Shown here: positions 51,244-63,189 of the stretch, piece after piece
Position numbering within the stretch: position 1 is the stretch's first letter
Layout: every line of letters begins with the position of its first letter
Source: Batillaria attramentaria
Lineage: Eukaryota; Mollusca; Gastropoda; Batillariidae
DNA: 64,000 nucleotides
Direction: 5' to 3'
NCBI GenBank assembly: GCA_018292915.2
Contig: JACVVK020000295.1
Location: forward strand, 705,001-769,000
Made by a program: the position numbers and the translations under genes
The notes under the pieces: generated by a model
Seen by the model: the letters and a program-made list of their open reading frames with translations, nothing else
Databases searched by the model: none
What the model was told of the DNA's origin: nothing

Positions 51244-53025
51244 ATGGAAGTAGCCAACGAAATAAGTTTAAAAATCAAAACTGCTATCAAGGCTAAGCTG
51301 ATAGAGCTTGGGGTATTTATTGGAGAAGAAGAATTACCCGATTACATTATGGTGATGGTCGCCAACAAGAGAAGTGAAGAGCAGATGACCGACGACCTCT
51401 GTCTTTTCCTAGGGGACAGTACAGAGATTTTCACCTCTTGGTTACATGGTCTTCTTGCAAGACTGCAGTCGGTTGCATCAGAACCAATATCAGTGATGGT
51501 GAAGCCCCTGCCATCGACAGAAGGGGTGTCAGAATGTCAGTCCCCGCATTCCAGTGTCTCAGCTTCTGACAATGACTCTGTTTCGACAAATTCTTCCACA
51601 AAAGTATTACCTCCAACCTGTAAAGGTGACACTCGCTCTCGGAATTCAGGTAGTACTGTCATAAAAACAAAGACTTTATTAGTAAAAAAACAAAGTGCAC
51701 ACGCTGCAAGTAGTTATGACACCCCCAAATGTAGCGAAAAGACAAAAAGCGCGTCAGCGCCAGACCCATTGATCAGGATAAAACCCAAACCAGTGCCACC
51801 TGAAGGAAAGAAACCATCTGGCAAGTCAGAGACTGGTGTTTTACCATCAGACTCTGTTTCTGATTCCCATTCGATCAGTGCATCAGAATCAAAACTGCGC
51901 AATGAGGAGCATTCTCACAAACTCAAGACAACTAGCCCTAAGAAGGTGACTGTTGTCAAAACCAAAGTAAAATGTGTTGCTGATAGTCAAGGGACTGTCG
52001 AAGCTAGCAAGGGAAAGAGTGTTTCCTCTGAGTCTGAACCAGTGGCAAAAGGAACCACTAAAGGTGTGAATCAAAAAGGTTTGTCCTCAGACTCTGAATC
52101 AGCAGTGAAATTGAAGAAGGAAGACAGTGATAACGCAAAGCGAAAGGGTGTCCCTGGTGACTCTAGTCTGACAGTGAAAGGTGTCCACAAAGACAATGTG
52201 AAACTAAACAGTGTTTCCTCTGACTTTGAGTCTGAACCAGCAGTAAAATCAAAGAAGATTGACAATGATAATGCACGGCAAAAGAGTGTTTCCATGGACT
52301 TCAGCCTGTCGGTGAAGGGTGTCCACAAAGGCGACGGGACACCAAAGAGTGTTTCCTCTGACTCTAAAAAAATAATTAAGGTGAAAGTGAAAGGAGCAAC
52401 ACCATCAGGAGAGAAACCAAGCACTAAATCTGCCCTGTCAGGTAGTGCTTCTACATCAGACAGGAACCCCACTGTTTCAACTGTCGCCCCCAAGAAGCTA
52501 ATAGTAACAAAACTGAAATCAGGCAGCAGTGACACTGACAAACATTCTCAGCATTCTAGTGGTTCAAACAATGAAACTACAACTACGAGCAAAGTACAAC
52601 CTGTGGGTTCCACCAATAGTCAAGGTGTCCAGAAACACAACAAGAAGCGAAAGGGTTCAGACCCTGAGCCTGCAGTAGTACCCAACAAACTCTCAAAATC
52701 AAAAGAGAGTGTCGCAAAGAAAAAAGAAGCTACTTCAGACCGGTCCGCAAAACAGAAAGTCTCCGGTACAAAAGTAGTAGCTGTGTCACAAAATGTGTCG
52801 AAAGTAAGAACTGCTAGTACAAAGACCAGTGAAGCCTGTGTAACAGAGAAACATTCGAACCAAAGGGTTTCAACAGCAACAAAGACTGACAACAGAAAGG
52901 CACATGACTTGAAGAAAAGTGAGAAGATAATTGTACAGGTACCTGTTGAGAAAAGCAGTGAGCAGTCTGTTGTTGACGAATCTCAGGACAAAGTGAAGAG
53001 AATAATTAAGCTGAAAAGACTTTGA
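51244..53025 (+). CDS. ZC3H14-like protein with PWI-like domain and no zinc fingers (intronless paralogue)
   Basis: 593 residues in one exon. Residues 1-85 (MEVANEISLKIKTAIKAKLI, ELPDYIMVMVANKRSEEQMT, FTSWLHGLLARLQSV) match closely the N-terminal PWI-like fold of ZC3H14, including the parent gene in this window, with one extra Glu. That domain in ZC3H14/Nab2 mediates nuclear-pore and mRNP contacts. The rest is Ser/Lys/Val-rich and disordered, with internal repeats around residues 278-385 (SVSSDSE..VKxKK and VKGVHK twice) and a basic end KRIIKLKRL. No CCCH fingers are present, so direct poly(A) binding is not expected. The start is the first in-frame ATG. The long intact frame argues for selection. 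It could act as a partner or competitor of ZC3H14; that is inference. Confidence 0.88.
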   Translation: MEVANEISLKIKTAIKAKLIELGVFIGEEELPDYIMVMVANKRSEEQMTDDLCLFLGDSTEIFTSWLHGLLARLQSVASEPISVMVKPLPSTEGVSECQSPHSSVSASDNDSVSTNSSTKVLPPTCKGDTRSRNSGSTVIKTKTLLVKKQSAHAASSYDTPKCSEKTKSASAPDPLIRIKPKPVPPEGKKPSGKSETGVLPSDSVSDSHSISASESKLRNEEHSHKLKTTSPKKVTVVKTKVKCVADSQGTVEASKGKSVSSESEPVAKGTTKGVNQKGLSSDSESAVKLKKEDSDNAKRKGVPGDSSLTVKGVHKDNVKLNSVSSDFESEPAVKSKKIDNDNARQKSVSMDFSLSVKGVHKGDGTPKSVSSDSKKIIKVKVKGATPSGEKPSTKSALSGSASTSDRNPTVSTVAPKKLIVTKLKSGSSDTDKHSQHSSGSNNETTTTSKVQPVGSTNSQGVQKHNKKRKGSDPEPAVVPNKLSKSKESVAKKKEATSDRSAKQKVSGTKVVAVSQNVSKVRTASTKTSEACVTEKHSNQRVSTATKTDNRKAHDLKKSEKIIVQVPVEKSSEQSVVDESQDKVKRIIKLKRL

Positions 53026-53309
53026 CATCTTTACACTTGTAGTTGTACTGTGAACTGTTAGTGCGTGTGGAATTTTTCTGGGCAATATTTGGCTTTCCTG
53101 TGATTTATTCCCAAAGATGCTGCTGACATATAGTGAACTATATGATCCCTGAGCACATACAGGTGATATAATAAGTAATAAGAAAGTGTTTATTTTCAAA
53201 TTGTTAGTATGCATAGATTGGAATCGGAAAAATCGGTTTGCCTGCTTTTTGCGTTTTTTTTGCAACGTCTAAATTTTTTTTATTTCCCCCCTTTTTACTA
53301 CTTTATTAT

Positions 53310-53600
53310 CCCTTTCAGGAAATTCGGGCTGCTTCCCCCAGGGGAAGCACGTCGCCACAGTGCAGCGCTACCCAATACCTATCCTATATTTTTTACAATT
53401 TTGCTGGGGGAGGAAAGCCCGATAACTGGGAGAGAAACCCCCGATGAGCAGCCCGGCAGCCAGGAAAAGTCGGTATCACGTATCACAAGCTCGACCCGGG
53501 CTCGAACCTGCGCTTCATCGCCAGGACATTGGTGACAGCCGCTCAGTAGCTCAGCGGCTAAATCCGACGCGCTACCTGTTAGACCACCGCTCACCCCATT
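53310..53600 (-). mobile_element. tRNA-like SINE, family C, reverse orientation
   Basis: On the minus strand it starts GGGGTGAGCGGTGGTCTAAC (box-A-like), has box B GGTTCGAGCCCGGG, then a body with CATCGGGGGTTTCTCTCCCA and GCTTTCCTCCCCCAGC. The head differs from families A and B. One copy only in this window, so its limits are uncertain. Confidence 0.6.
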
Positions 53601-53974
53601 GACAGGCGTGCTCATGAGGATCTGTTGCTGCTTGTACTGAGGGCGGCGCATCTTACAGAATAAATTACACCTAAGTTAATCATTGCCTCATTCTCAGTTT
53701 CCCTTTACATTCTCCCTCAGGAGCAAACAGTGTCTCAGCTGTTTTGGAGTTATTGTGGCGTCTGATTCACTGTGAGAGAATTGTGCTTAACAATGGTGAC
53801 GTCTCATTTGGGGCTGGAACAATTTACACCCTTCGAAGACTTGGTTAACCACGGGGACTTTACAGTGTTAAAACTTCCACCTGTGTAGAGTGCTGGTTAC
53901 TGTGTGGGGAGCTGTGTGCAAGGAAGTAATGATAACCTGAAAACTGTACTTTAGAACGTTACGGAATCACTCAC

Positions 53975-54017
53975 TTGGGCTCCTCTTCAGTGGCACAGAG
54001 TGCCTTCTCTCCAATCA
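53975..54017 (-). CDS. Orphan candidate exon of an unidentified minus-strand gene
   Basis: A 43-nt stretch is bounded on the minus strand by TTTTCCACAG and GTGAGTGA, both good splice signals. One frame reads IGEKALCATEEEPK. I cannot connect it to AATF or ZC3H14, whose exons are complete without it. It may be a chance pairing of signals, an alternative 5' exon of AATF, or part of a transcript I cannot see. Confidence 0.25.
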
Positions 54018-54019
54018 CT

Positions 54020-55590
54020 GTGGAAAACAAGAATGGTAAACACTTTCTCACTAATTGCACTGTTTTAACTGAACTGACTGACCTGTGTTCTCACCAACCT
54101 TAGTAAAGGTTGCTACATGTAGCAGCGGCTACATCAGACAAACTATGTTCCATGATTTGTCATAAGTTGATAAGAGCCGTAATCTATGCGAGGAAAAAGT
54201 CCTTCGGTCTTTGCCCTCTGATGTTCTAGTTTAAAGCTTCTTTGTTAATGTTTGTCAGTGCAAACTGCCTCCTCCTTTTCAGGATACTGAAGATAGTAGA
54301 TCTGTGTGTACCACGTGCAGTTGAATATTTTATTTGGCTTTTGTAAGAAACACAGGGTAATGATTAACAGGCACTTCCTCGGTTGGGTAGTGGATCGCTG
54401 CAAGAAAACATCCTAGAAGTTTGAGCTTGTCTAATGTCAAGTTGCTCAGCAAAAAGTGTTGCAGGATACAGTGTTCACTGTTAGTTTTATTGCCAGAATT
54501 ACTCAGTTTAGTTTAAATGTTTCAAAGTAAGCAATGTTTTCCTCATCTGTTTGCAGGCGGATCGTAACTGTGTGGATATGGTCCGTTGCTGCTATTACAT
54601 TCAGGGGCCTCACATCTGCATCCTGCGTCTTCAACACTTAAAGATGTTCCCCACTGTTCAAGCAGGGGCTGCCAGCATCTTTACTTTTCTTTTTTTCCAC
54701 TGACAGTGAAAGCTCCAGCCTCCAGTGCCATTTTATACCCTTTGATGTTGGGGAGACTGGTGGAGTGTGCATGGGCATTTCCAAGATAACGGCTTTGACA
54801 TCACTTGACATTGACCTGAGCTGATCTGACCTGATCTAGTCCAGTACATGTGATGTAAATTTATGATAATCATTTACGCAATACAGCAGAAATTTTAATC
54901 TTACACTTTTTTGATACTACTGTAATCTTCTGTCAGTGTGGTTATATGATTCATTTTAATTTGTGTTAGCTTATATAAATACGGGTGCACGCAGAAAGAG
55001 ATAGGTAAAGGGGGTGGACTGTCTCCTGACAACTTCTGTGGAAGAGAGAGAGAGAGAGAGATGCAGAATGAGTGAGAAGATGACAGAACGGCTTTAAAGA
55101 TGGGGAGATGCTACTGATTCAGAGTAAAATACATACATGTATGCACACATGTATGTACTTCAACAGTGAAATCACTATTTTCCAGGGACTGGACTTGAAT
55201 TGCAGCATGGCCAATAAATAGCTAATTAGCTTGTTTTATGTGTATGTAACAGGTAGGATTACATGTACTAGAAATGCAGTGTTTTAAAAGATCTTGATGT
55301 TTGTTTTTGTTGTTGAACTGTACTGTTCTGTAGCATTGAAGGTGTATGATGTAGATCCAGAGATATTAGGACTCATGAGTATTTCTAGACTGTTTTTACT
55401 TTAATGTCTTTTACAGAATTATTACCTGTTAATTAATTATTTCAGTCATGCCCAGCTTTGGGTTTAGTATGATATGGAGTGTGTGTGTGTGTGCACAAAC
55501 CTCAAAAAAAATATAGTGAGCGTGTTCTTTATAATACAGTTTAAGACAACACAAATGAATACATACATGTATGAATGTATATTAATTGTG
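54020..55590. other. Intergenic sequence without recognised features
   Basis: I see only low-complexity short tracts (GA run at 55045-55062, ACATGTATG-type palindromic runs at 55130-55160) and no supportable exon or element. Confidence 0.5.
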
Positions 55591-55592
55591 TT

Positions 55593-55950
55593 AAAGGGAC
55601 TAATGCTACTGTTTTTATGCTCACAGATCATTCTGAGCCGTTTTCATGATATCCATCATTACACCAGTGAGACACTGGACAGTGACCGTCTCTAATGCTG
55701 GCACTGAGCCGACAAGTGTACTCAGTGACACTGCGACCACACCGAGTGCTCCAACAGTGCAACAGTCTTAGAATTTAAATGTTAGACTGCTTGCGCAAAG
55801 TGTAAATAACACTATGGCATTAAGAGCTGTACTAGTCATCCAAGACCATGTATTTCGAGCATACAGGCCCACCCATGAGCGAAACCTGTCCCAGAATGTA
55901 AGTTGGCTTAGCAAAGATGGAATTAGCCCATTTAAAGCAGCAGTGATGTT
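55593..55950 (+). mobile_element. Dispersed repeat family R, uninterrupted copy
   Basis: It shares with 48943 and 15520 the ordered blocks TTTTTATGCTCACAGATCAT, AATGCTGGCACTGAGCC, GCGCAAAGTGTAAATAAC, ATTAAGAGCTGTACT, ATTTCGAGCATACAGGC, GAGCGAAACCTG and GGAATTAGCCCATTTAA. It lacks the element nested in the 48943 copy. Confidence 0.7.
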
Positions 55951-55993
55951 TTACCCTAGTTTTTTAAAATTTAGCAACATCGCCTTGGTATAT

Positions 55994-56092
55994 TCAATTC
56001 AATTCAATTCAATTCAATATAACTTTATTGTCTGTCGATGGCAGAAAATTTTCTTCTGGCTCTCACACACACACACACACACACACACACAT
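55994..56092. repeat. (TTCAA)n and (CA)n tracts
   Basis: Five to six copies of ATTCA at 55994-56018, then 45 bp later a CA microsatellite of about 13 units (56066-56092). Confidence 0.85.
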
Positions 56093-56659
56093 TAATTTAT
56101 CTAGACATATAAATCCATACATATTAAACACAGATCCTAAAGTAATGTGTGATGTCCAAGTCTAATACTATGCAACTAAACTAAGAAATCTAAACTAAAA
56201 GATGGCAAGGGCATAGCGGACATGACACAGCTGAGTAGTAAGCCCAGTTTTGAAAATCTCAACAAATAAAATCTATACATTCTGGGGACGGGCAGTAAAC
56301 AGTACATGTACTGGGTATTTTAAAATGACAGCTGTTCATTTTATTTCTCAAGCTTGTATATATATATATATAAATTTAGATTTCAGTTCAACACTGTTGT
56401 ATTTTGCTGAGTGTATGTGATTTAATTTAATGGTAGATTGAGTTACTTCCTAATCATAAAATACAATTTACGACCAACACGCAAGTGTCTGCGTTGTGGT
56501 CACAATTTCATCCTGTTCCAGTTGCTGTCATTTAATTTGTTTGTTCGTTCTTTCTTTCTTTTTTTTTTTTTAAGCGGCATCTCCCTACCATTATACAAAT
56601 CAATTCTACAAACCCTGCCTCCTGCAAGCTGGCAGTGTGTGCATACACATATATATATA

Positions 56660-56852
56660 GAGGGCTTCATACTTGTGGGAAATACAGACAAATGGCCTGG
56701 CTGACCCAAAAAAGTACAATGTATAGGACATTTGTCCTGAATTGTGGTGACTGTGGCCCAAAAATGATAGGACATGTTTGTGAGAAAGTAACCGGACATT
56801 TCCGAATTGAATCGATCTATGACCGATTTCCTACACCCAGTATGAAACCCTG
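56660..56852. mobile_element. 193-bp MITE related to the 34369 element
   Basis: The ends AGGGCTTCATACTTGTGGGA and, inverted, AGGGTTTCATACTGGGTGTA (from 56852) are imperfect terminal repeats. Inside, TATAGGACATTTGTCCTGAA matches the subterminal blocks of the 34369 hAT-like element. Non-coding, so it is probably a short derivative of the same family. Confidence 0.6.
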
Positions 56853-57009
56853 CATGTGTACCGGTACTCTCAAAACTGCTTTGCCAGCGCAAGATCAGAT
56901 AGTACACATGCACACACAAACACGCACATAATACCAGTACCATCAGACTAAAAAATCTGCTCAACATACACGAAACTCTGGAGACAAAAACAGTACACAA
57001 GGATTAACA

Positions 57010-60004
57010 GGTACAATAAAATCTTTATTCCTGGACAAGGAAACCACATGAAGGCAACAGTACAAATTTGTACAGCAATTCACACATAATCCATGTGTAA
57101 TTAAAACTCCAACCCAATGTAAATTTATACATGAATGTGTGTAGTTCCAAAACACCTACCTATGTTTATCACCCATGATGAAAGTATGAATGAGAAAATG
57201 TGCATTAATGCCGTTTAATGGCCATCCATGGGGGAGGGGGGGGGGGGACTATGCTAGAGTTGCTGCAACATGGCTACACTGGGGAAAAGGTCACTGGTTG
57301 CATGGATCGATCACTATTCCTCTCACGATATTTGGTAAAACGATAATTGCAGACAGACGTTATGACATCAAAGGCTTTTCTGATTTTTTGTTTCGGGTGT
57401 TGGAGCCCTGGAAGGGAGGAGTGTACAACTATAGTGATGACAGATTTTTTTTTTTTTTTTGGGGGGGGGGGTCTCTCCTTGTCTTTCCTCGCATGCAAGT
57501 GAAATGAAAGAAAAAAGTCACCAAAATGGAATTAAGTACAGTATGATCTAACCAACCATGAAGAATATGGAGTAATCTCCCAATGTGTACAACAAATGTT
57601 CGCTTGCACAAATATTAATACAAAAACATTATGTACGGGAAAGTTTGTTTTGTGTGTCTGATTTCGTCTCGTTTTCTCAGGACAAACAAGACCTCAGACA
57701 GTTCAAAAATGTCTTTAAAAAATGGCTCAATGTTGAACAAATCCATGACACTACATCCACCCTTTGCTTGACCAAAAGCAGTTAGTTCAACAGTAAACTC
57801 CAAGATGTGGAACCCTCTTCTACTCATCACTGGTTTCTACTGTAACAAACACTTCGTCTTCAAGTGGGACCCAGAAAAAGGAGAAGTTATTAACACAGTT
57901 TGTGTAAGCAACAGAGAAAAAAAAATGGGCTTGTGTGGCAGCCATACTGAAGCAATACATGTACAACCTGAACCCAGTACACAAGCTGCTGCATGGAAGG
58001 AAAATTATGTGCGAGTCAAATTACAAATGGACAAAACAAACCTCAATTTTGACCAACCACAGTACAAACACAAGTGACATGGGCATTCAGTTCACTGATA
58101 ACTTGGGTTAACTTATGAAGGGCAAAAGTCTATCCCAAAGAAGCAGACAAGATGCGACAAAATCTGCCAAATCTGAATGTGCCACACATGCTGCAACATT
58201 AAAAAGAAAAAAAAAATTGCAATTTGCTCGTCACAAAATGTACAACAAAGAACTTAGGCAGACTGACAAAATATCAAAATGTTTAATGGGTAAAATTACC
58301 ACAGTAAACTTCAATGATAGTCCATGCATGAACAATGATTATTTTATACCAGACCTGCCAACCCAAAGAATTGCCCTTCAGTAATCTGCCTGTGACAAAC
58401 TCTCGTTTTCGATAGTATTGGGGTCTTCTTCAGTGCTACGACAGTAGTGACCTGGCTTCACCTCATTGAAACGAGAAGCAACAACTTATGAAAATTTGGT
58501 ATTCCAACTGGTTCACCTGATCACAGGACAGAAAGTGGAAACTTTACGTCTGAAGACAGAAGAGACGCCACCACATGAACCACCAACCGATCAACCATAT
58601 GATCTATACGATATATATGTTACTTTTCATCATACTTTTTTCTGACCAAAAATCATAATTTTCGATGTATGATTGTGGTGCCGTAGTTTGAGGCCAATTT
58701 CCATAGAAACTACAGTCAATTCATAGAGGCAGGCAGGGCTGTAGTACATACACATGTACTGTTTTTGCCCCAGCTACACCAAAGAAACTTTCTGCATAAC
58801 ACAATTGATACATGTACACACACGTCGTGTACATTCTTCAGTAATACCGACACAGTAACAGAGGACCAGAATATACTAGCTGGTTATCAAGAAAATAGGA
58901 ACATACTGTTTGGGATAAGATGTTCACATTTTCACAACCGGTGTCTCTAAATTTATATGGACCATACTGTCACCAATACCAGCCGAACAAACCCCCACAA
59001 TGCCTTCAAATTTGAATCAAAACAAAAAACACACAGCTAAGAAGTACATGTCACAAAACTAAAACAAGACTGTAACTAAAAGTAAAAATTCACCGCAAGC
59101 ATTCATTTACAGCAGACGCTATATGATGCCATACTGATTTCGGTAATCAAGGCTGCAAAGGGAACTGCCCTTTGGGAACATTAAAGAATAATTGAATAAT
59201 AACTGATAATTTACAGTATTTCTGGGAAAATCAACAGTGTTCGCTACTTAACTTAAAAGCCAAGACTGTAATCAAGGTGGCCATTCACCTACTGATTCTA
59301 GAAAATATGGCCTACTTTAAAATGCTGGTCTATACTTCTGCAACAAATTACATACAAGTATACACACATGTACATGCAAGCTGCCCACAAGCTGGTGAAG
59401 AGAAAGAAACAACTGAATCTGCGAGACTTTCTTCCCAGCATTTCACATCCCATCCCCATTACTGTATACCTCACTCCCTTCACTGAGTACAGATTTCACT
59501 TCAGAAAAGTTTCAAGTACGGAAGCCTGATCTTTGCAAAGGAATTTCACAAGTTACTCTTACTTCAATGTCCTGGGTACTTGCACACCGCAAACCTTCAA
59601 GAGAAAGAACAAAAGTAATTTGCACTGGGACTGGGAGACTGACACATGTCAGTACAAAATATTACAATAATAATAGTATATAATTGTTGCATGTTTCATT
59701 CTGATTAATCATTAGTGCCTTGTCTTTTTTTTTTTCCAACAGATAACAGCAATATTCAGCATGGCAAACTGGGGGCAAGATAAACTTTCAGTAGTGAATT
59801 CTAGGACTTCAACATTCTCTCCAAATCACTTTTGACCCAGGGAGGTATGAAGGTTCAACTTCAAGTTCAACATCAACAAAAACCGTACTGTCACTTTGAA
59901 ACTGGACTTTGTCAGTAGCACTGACCACTCAACCAGCATTCTACCAGAAAATTTCATGCACCCTGCACGAAAAACAGCCTGACTGCGTGAAGTTCCACGA
60001 GAGT
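57010..60004 (-). other. Probable ZC3H14 3' UTR
   Basis: No coding exon or clear element is seen. On the minus strand the hexamer AATAAA in CCAGGAATAAAGATTTTATT lies near 57020, about 3 kb after the stop codon, and is the best poly(A) signal; closer ones may be used. G/T homopolymers occur at 57236-57247 and 57446-57470. Confidence 0.4.
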
Positions 60005-63000
60005 TCACTTGACTAGGGTTGGCGCAGCAGCTTCCGCACTGGCAGCAGTCGTCTTTCCCGCTTGCCACTTGAGCTTGTCCTTGCCCGGGAGAGTAGGGTG
60101 GAAAAAGGGACAGCTCCGCTCTTTGTTTTTGCAGCTGATGCCAAAGCGACAGGGCTTGGGGTGGAAAAACGGGCATGCCATGTTACTGCACGCTGGGAAA
60201 AACTTACACTGTGGGGGGCTGCGCAGTGGAACTACAGGCTGTGGCGGTGGTGGTGGTGGGCGATAGGGAACTACTGCCGGCGGAATGGAGCGCCTGCTGG
60301 AATGAGTGTAAGGACAATCTGGCCGCAGGCATTTGGAGTCGTATCGACAGTTGGGGTGTATGTACAGACACTTGTCACCGAACTTACACTGCGGGAAGGT
60401 TTTGCACTGTACAGTCGGATGATGAAATTCACACGCAGCCCCATTCACGCAAGCTGGCCAGAATTTACACCTTTCCATCATCTTGGCCCGCATAAGTGGG
60501 GTCGCCTCTTCCTGCATGGGCTCCGCCTCCTCATCAGAATCTTTCAGGTTGATGGAAAACTGCTGCACTTTAGGCGGAGGCCGATGCATGCTGAGAGCAA
60601 CAGCCTCTTTTCCGGAAGCCAGGGCAACTGGATCCACTTCCATGGGTGCTCCCATCGACTCGCCTTCCAGTATGGTTTCCTGACTCTCCATCATACTGGT
60701 CTCATACTCTTCCTCGTCAACCCCATCAAGCGTGACCACAAACCGAGTTTTGTCTTTCTGTTTTTCCTTCATGTCTACAAGCCTCTTATCTTCTTCAAAC
60801 AGCATGCTGCTGTCAACTGCTTCCAGGTCAGGGTCGAGCACAAATTCATCTGGCTCTACATCTAGAATCTCCGGGATGCCCTGGCTGCCAGACTCGACCG
60901 ATTTTTCTTCTTCTACTGAGCTGGCCACACTCTCTGGTTCATACTCCACAACACGACTGTCTATTTCCGTGCCGCTTTCCACCTCTCGAGCCCGCTTACC
61001 TTTCACTTCCTGCACAAGCGCAACTTTTTTCACCGGCACTGGCTCAAGGTCCAACTCATCGGGATCCTCTTCTCGCTGGCGTTTGATGACTAAGTTTATA
61101 GGCTCACCTCTATCGCCCCTGCCGAGCCGCTGATGTACCTCTTCTCTTTTCGACTTTGATGTGATTCCCAACCTGTCGCTGACATCACCGCGAGGTGCTG
61201 GGTGTACTTTGCGGGTGGGAATGTAAACGGGTGGAGAGCCTGACTTGCGAGAGGGTTTTGACTGGCTGATGACCTTGTCCAGACTGGACCTGGCCAGCCT
61301 GGACCCAGGCTGATTCTCCTTGGCAGTCGACTGCGAAGAACGGGGGGATGATCTATCCTGCTCCCTTTCTCGTTCTTTCCTGTCCGACCTCATGAACGGT
61401 CTGATGGGAGTGATGGCCACCCTCCGCTGTGTTTCTATGGATTTCTCTGCTTCACTCATGGCCTTTAGCAGAAGTGACCTGCGAAAGATAAGAGTTGGTG
61501 TTAATAATAATATGGTCAGCTATTTGATAAAGGTTCTTTAGAGCTGATGTAAACTAAACACTGACATACAGGTCTAACCAATAAGTCACGTGACTCTTGA
61601 TTATTTTGGCCGAACAGGTAATCACAGTTCACAGGAAAGACTGTAGACAATTCATATAGATCTATCTATGCTACAAACTTTTTTTTTTTTTTTTTTGGTT
61701 CTCTTTTAAAATTTGAAGTGACTTCATGTTTTGCTCCACACACATCAAAACAAAACCCCAAACAAGACAGGGGTCCCTTAAAAAAAAACAAAAAAAAAAC
61801 ACCAAATCAGGGGGAAAACCCCAAACCCTAGTAATGAATTCAGTAATTAGTATTAGTTACTATTACATGTGGTACTTACTTGTTAGCCTGTAGCTTTGGT
61901 GGAACACTGGACTTCCTGGCTGTGACCTTGATCACACTGGCAACAGTTCCCACTGCAGGATTGTATGGATCATACCCATCGTTGTCCTCCTCATCCTCAT
62001 CCCTGGTGATTGAAGCAACCACAGACACAGGACCACGGCGCTTTCGAGTGAACAGTTCAGAGGGGCGAGACTCAATGGGTCGGACAGATGCAGTCCGGTG
62101 GGATGTCTGACTGATAGGCGACGTCACTGCCTTTGGGCGGGGGCCTGAAGAACGTGAAGATGACAGGTTTGGCAAAGTGATTGTCACGGAAGGTGTGTCC
62201 TTCGTTGACTTTGGGGCGCTGTTCACTGTTTTCAGCTCAGGCTTTTTGCTAGTTGGAAGTACAGCAGCTTCAAGCTCCAGCTCCTCTGTCAGATCATCAT
62301 TCTCCGTCAACAACAGTTCAGAAAGGTCATCTTCCTCAACAACCTGAATAGTAGATGATTCTTCTGGGACTTCAGTTTTTATAGCACTTACTTTGACCGT
62401 CTCTGCCTTTCTTGGCTCAGGTGTCTCTTCAGGTACCAAGACCTTTTCAGGGGTTGTAGTCTTGGCAGTGACTACAGGCTCCTCAGGACTAGCAGCTTCT
62501 TCTGGCGCCTTAGCAAGAACTTTCGCAGAAGAATCTAGTTCTGCAACACTACCAACATCTTTGTCTGAATCAAGTTTATGTTTCCTACTTTCTTTCCTGG
62601 AGTCCACAGCATCATCCAGCGAGTGTCTCTTGGGTTTGCCTCCACCGTCTCCTGGACCTGAGGTGCTTTTGCTTGCCTTAGCCTCTTTACCAGAAGCGCA
62701 TGACTGATCTTTGGATTTGGAGGGCTTGTCCGATTTCTCTGCTTTTGATGGCACAGAAATTGGATCAGATGTGATAGATTGTAGTTTGACTAGAAGGCCA
62801 TGCAGCCAGGTCGTGAACTTGTCAGTGTTTGTACCTAAAAACAAACTCAGGTCATCTGTCATTTGGGTAAGGCTTTTCTTGTTTGCCACCATCACCATTA
62901 TGTAGTCGGGAAGCTCCTCATCCACATAGGCTCCCAGTTCCACCAACTTCGCCTTGATGGCAGAACGGATTTTCTGGCTAATTTCGTTGCCGATTTCCAT
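60005..63000 (-). CDS. ZC3H14: Nuclear poly(A)-binding CCCH zinc-finger protein ZC3H14 (Nab2/MSUT2)
   Basis: It binds poly(A) RNA in the nucleus and limits poly(A) tail length. Two coding exons: 63000-61880 (ends phase 2, donor GTAAGT) and 61478-60005, together 864 residues. The start MEIGNEISQKIRSAIKAKLV is the conserved family N-terminus; a longer frame from 63021 is possible but not conserved. Residues 1-85 are the PWI-like fold. The middle is acidic and Ser-rich with basic nuclear-localisation-like runs (TRKRRGP). The intron falls in QANK/SLLLKAMSEAEKSIE, matching vertebrate QANKNLILKAISEA. VVTLDGVDEEE is a conserved motif. Five CCCH fingers lie at about 711-834: CKFWPACVNGAACEFHH, CKTFPQCKFGDKCLYIH, CRYDSKCLRPDCPYTH, CKFFPACSNMACPFFH and CRFGISCKNKERSCPFFH. 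The gene is intron-poor relative to vertebrates. Confidence 0.97.
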
Positions 63001-63189
63001 GACGATAAACCTCCCCAACAACTATCTACAGTTCCGCAAAGTGCACAGAGCGTGCACACTCCGATCTTTTCGTCGAAACGTAAAAAGGCGTTAGGAGACG
63101 TCGTTGTTCTCTTGACCGCAAACACCGGAATGAGTTCTCGAGTTATCTTTCCTTTCAAATTTAGGACTGGAAAATGTATGAAATGTAGA
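63001..63189. promoter_or_regulatory. ZC3H14 5' UTR/promoter region
   Basis: Immediately upstream of the minus-strand start codon. The stretch to the family B SINE is short (about 190 bp) and moderately GC-rich (GAGACGTCGTTG... CGTCGAAACG). No specific element is assigned. Confidence 0.35.

Noticed and set aside
59826..60865. Long plus-strand ORFs opposite the ZC3H14 zinc fingers
   Set aside because: Antisense shadows of the conserved ZC3H14 exon.
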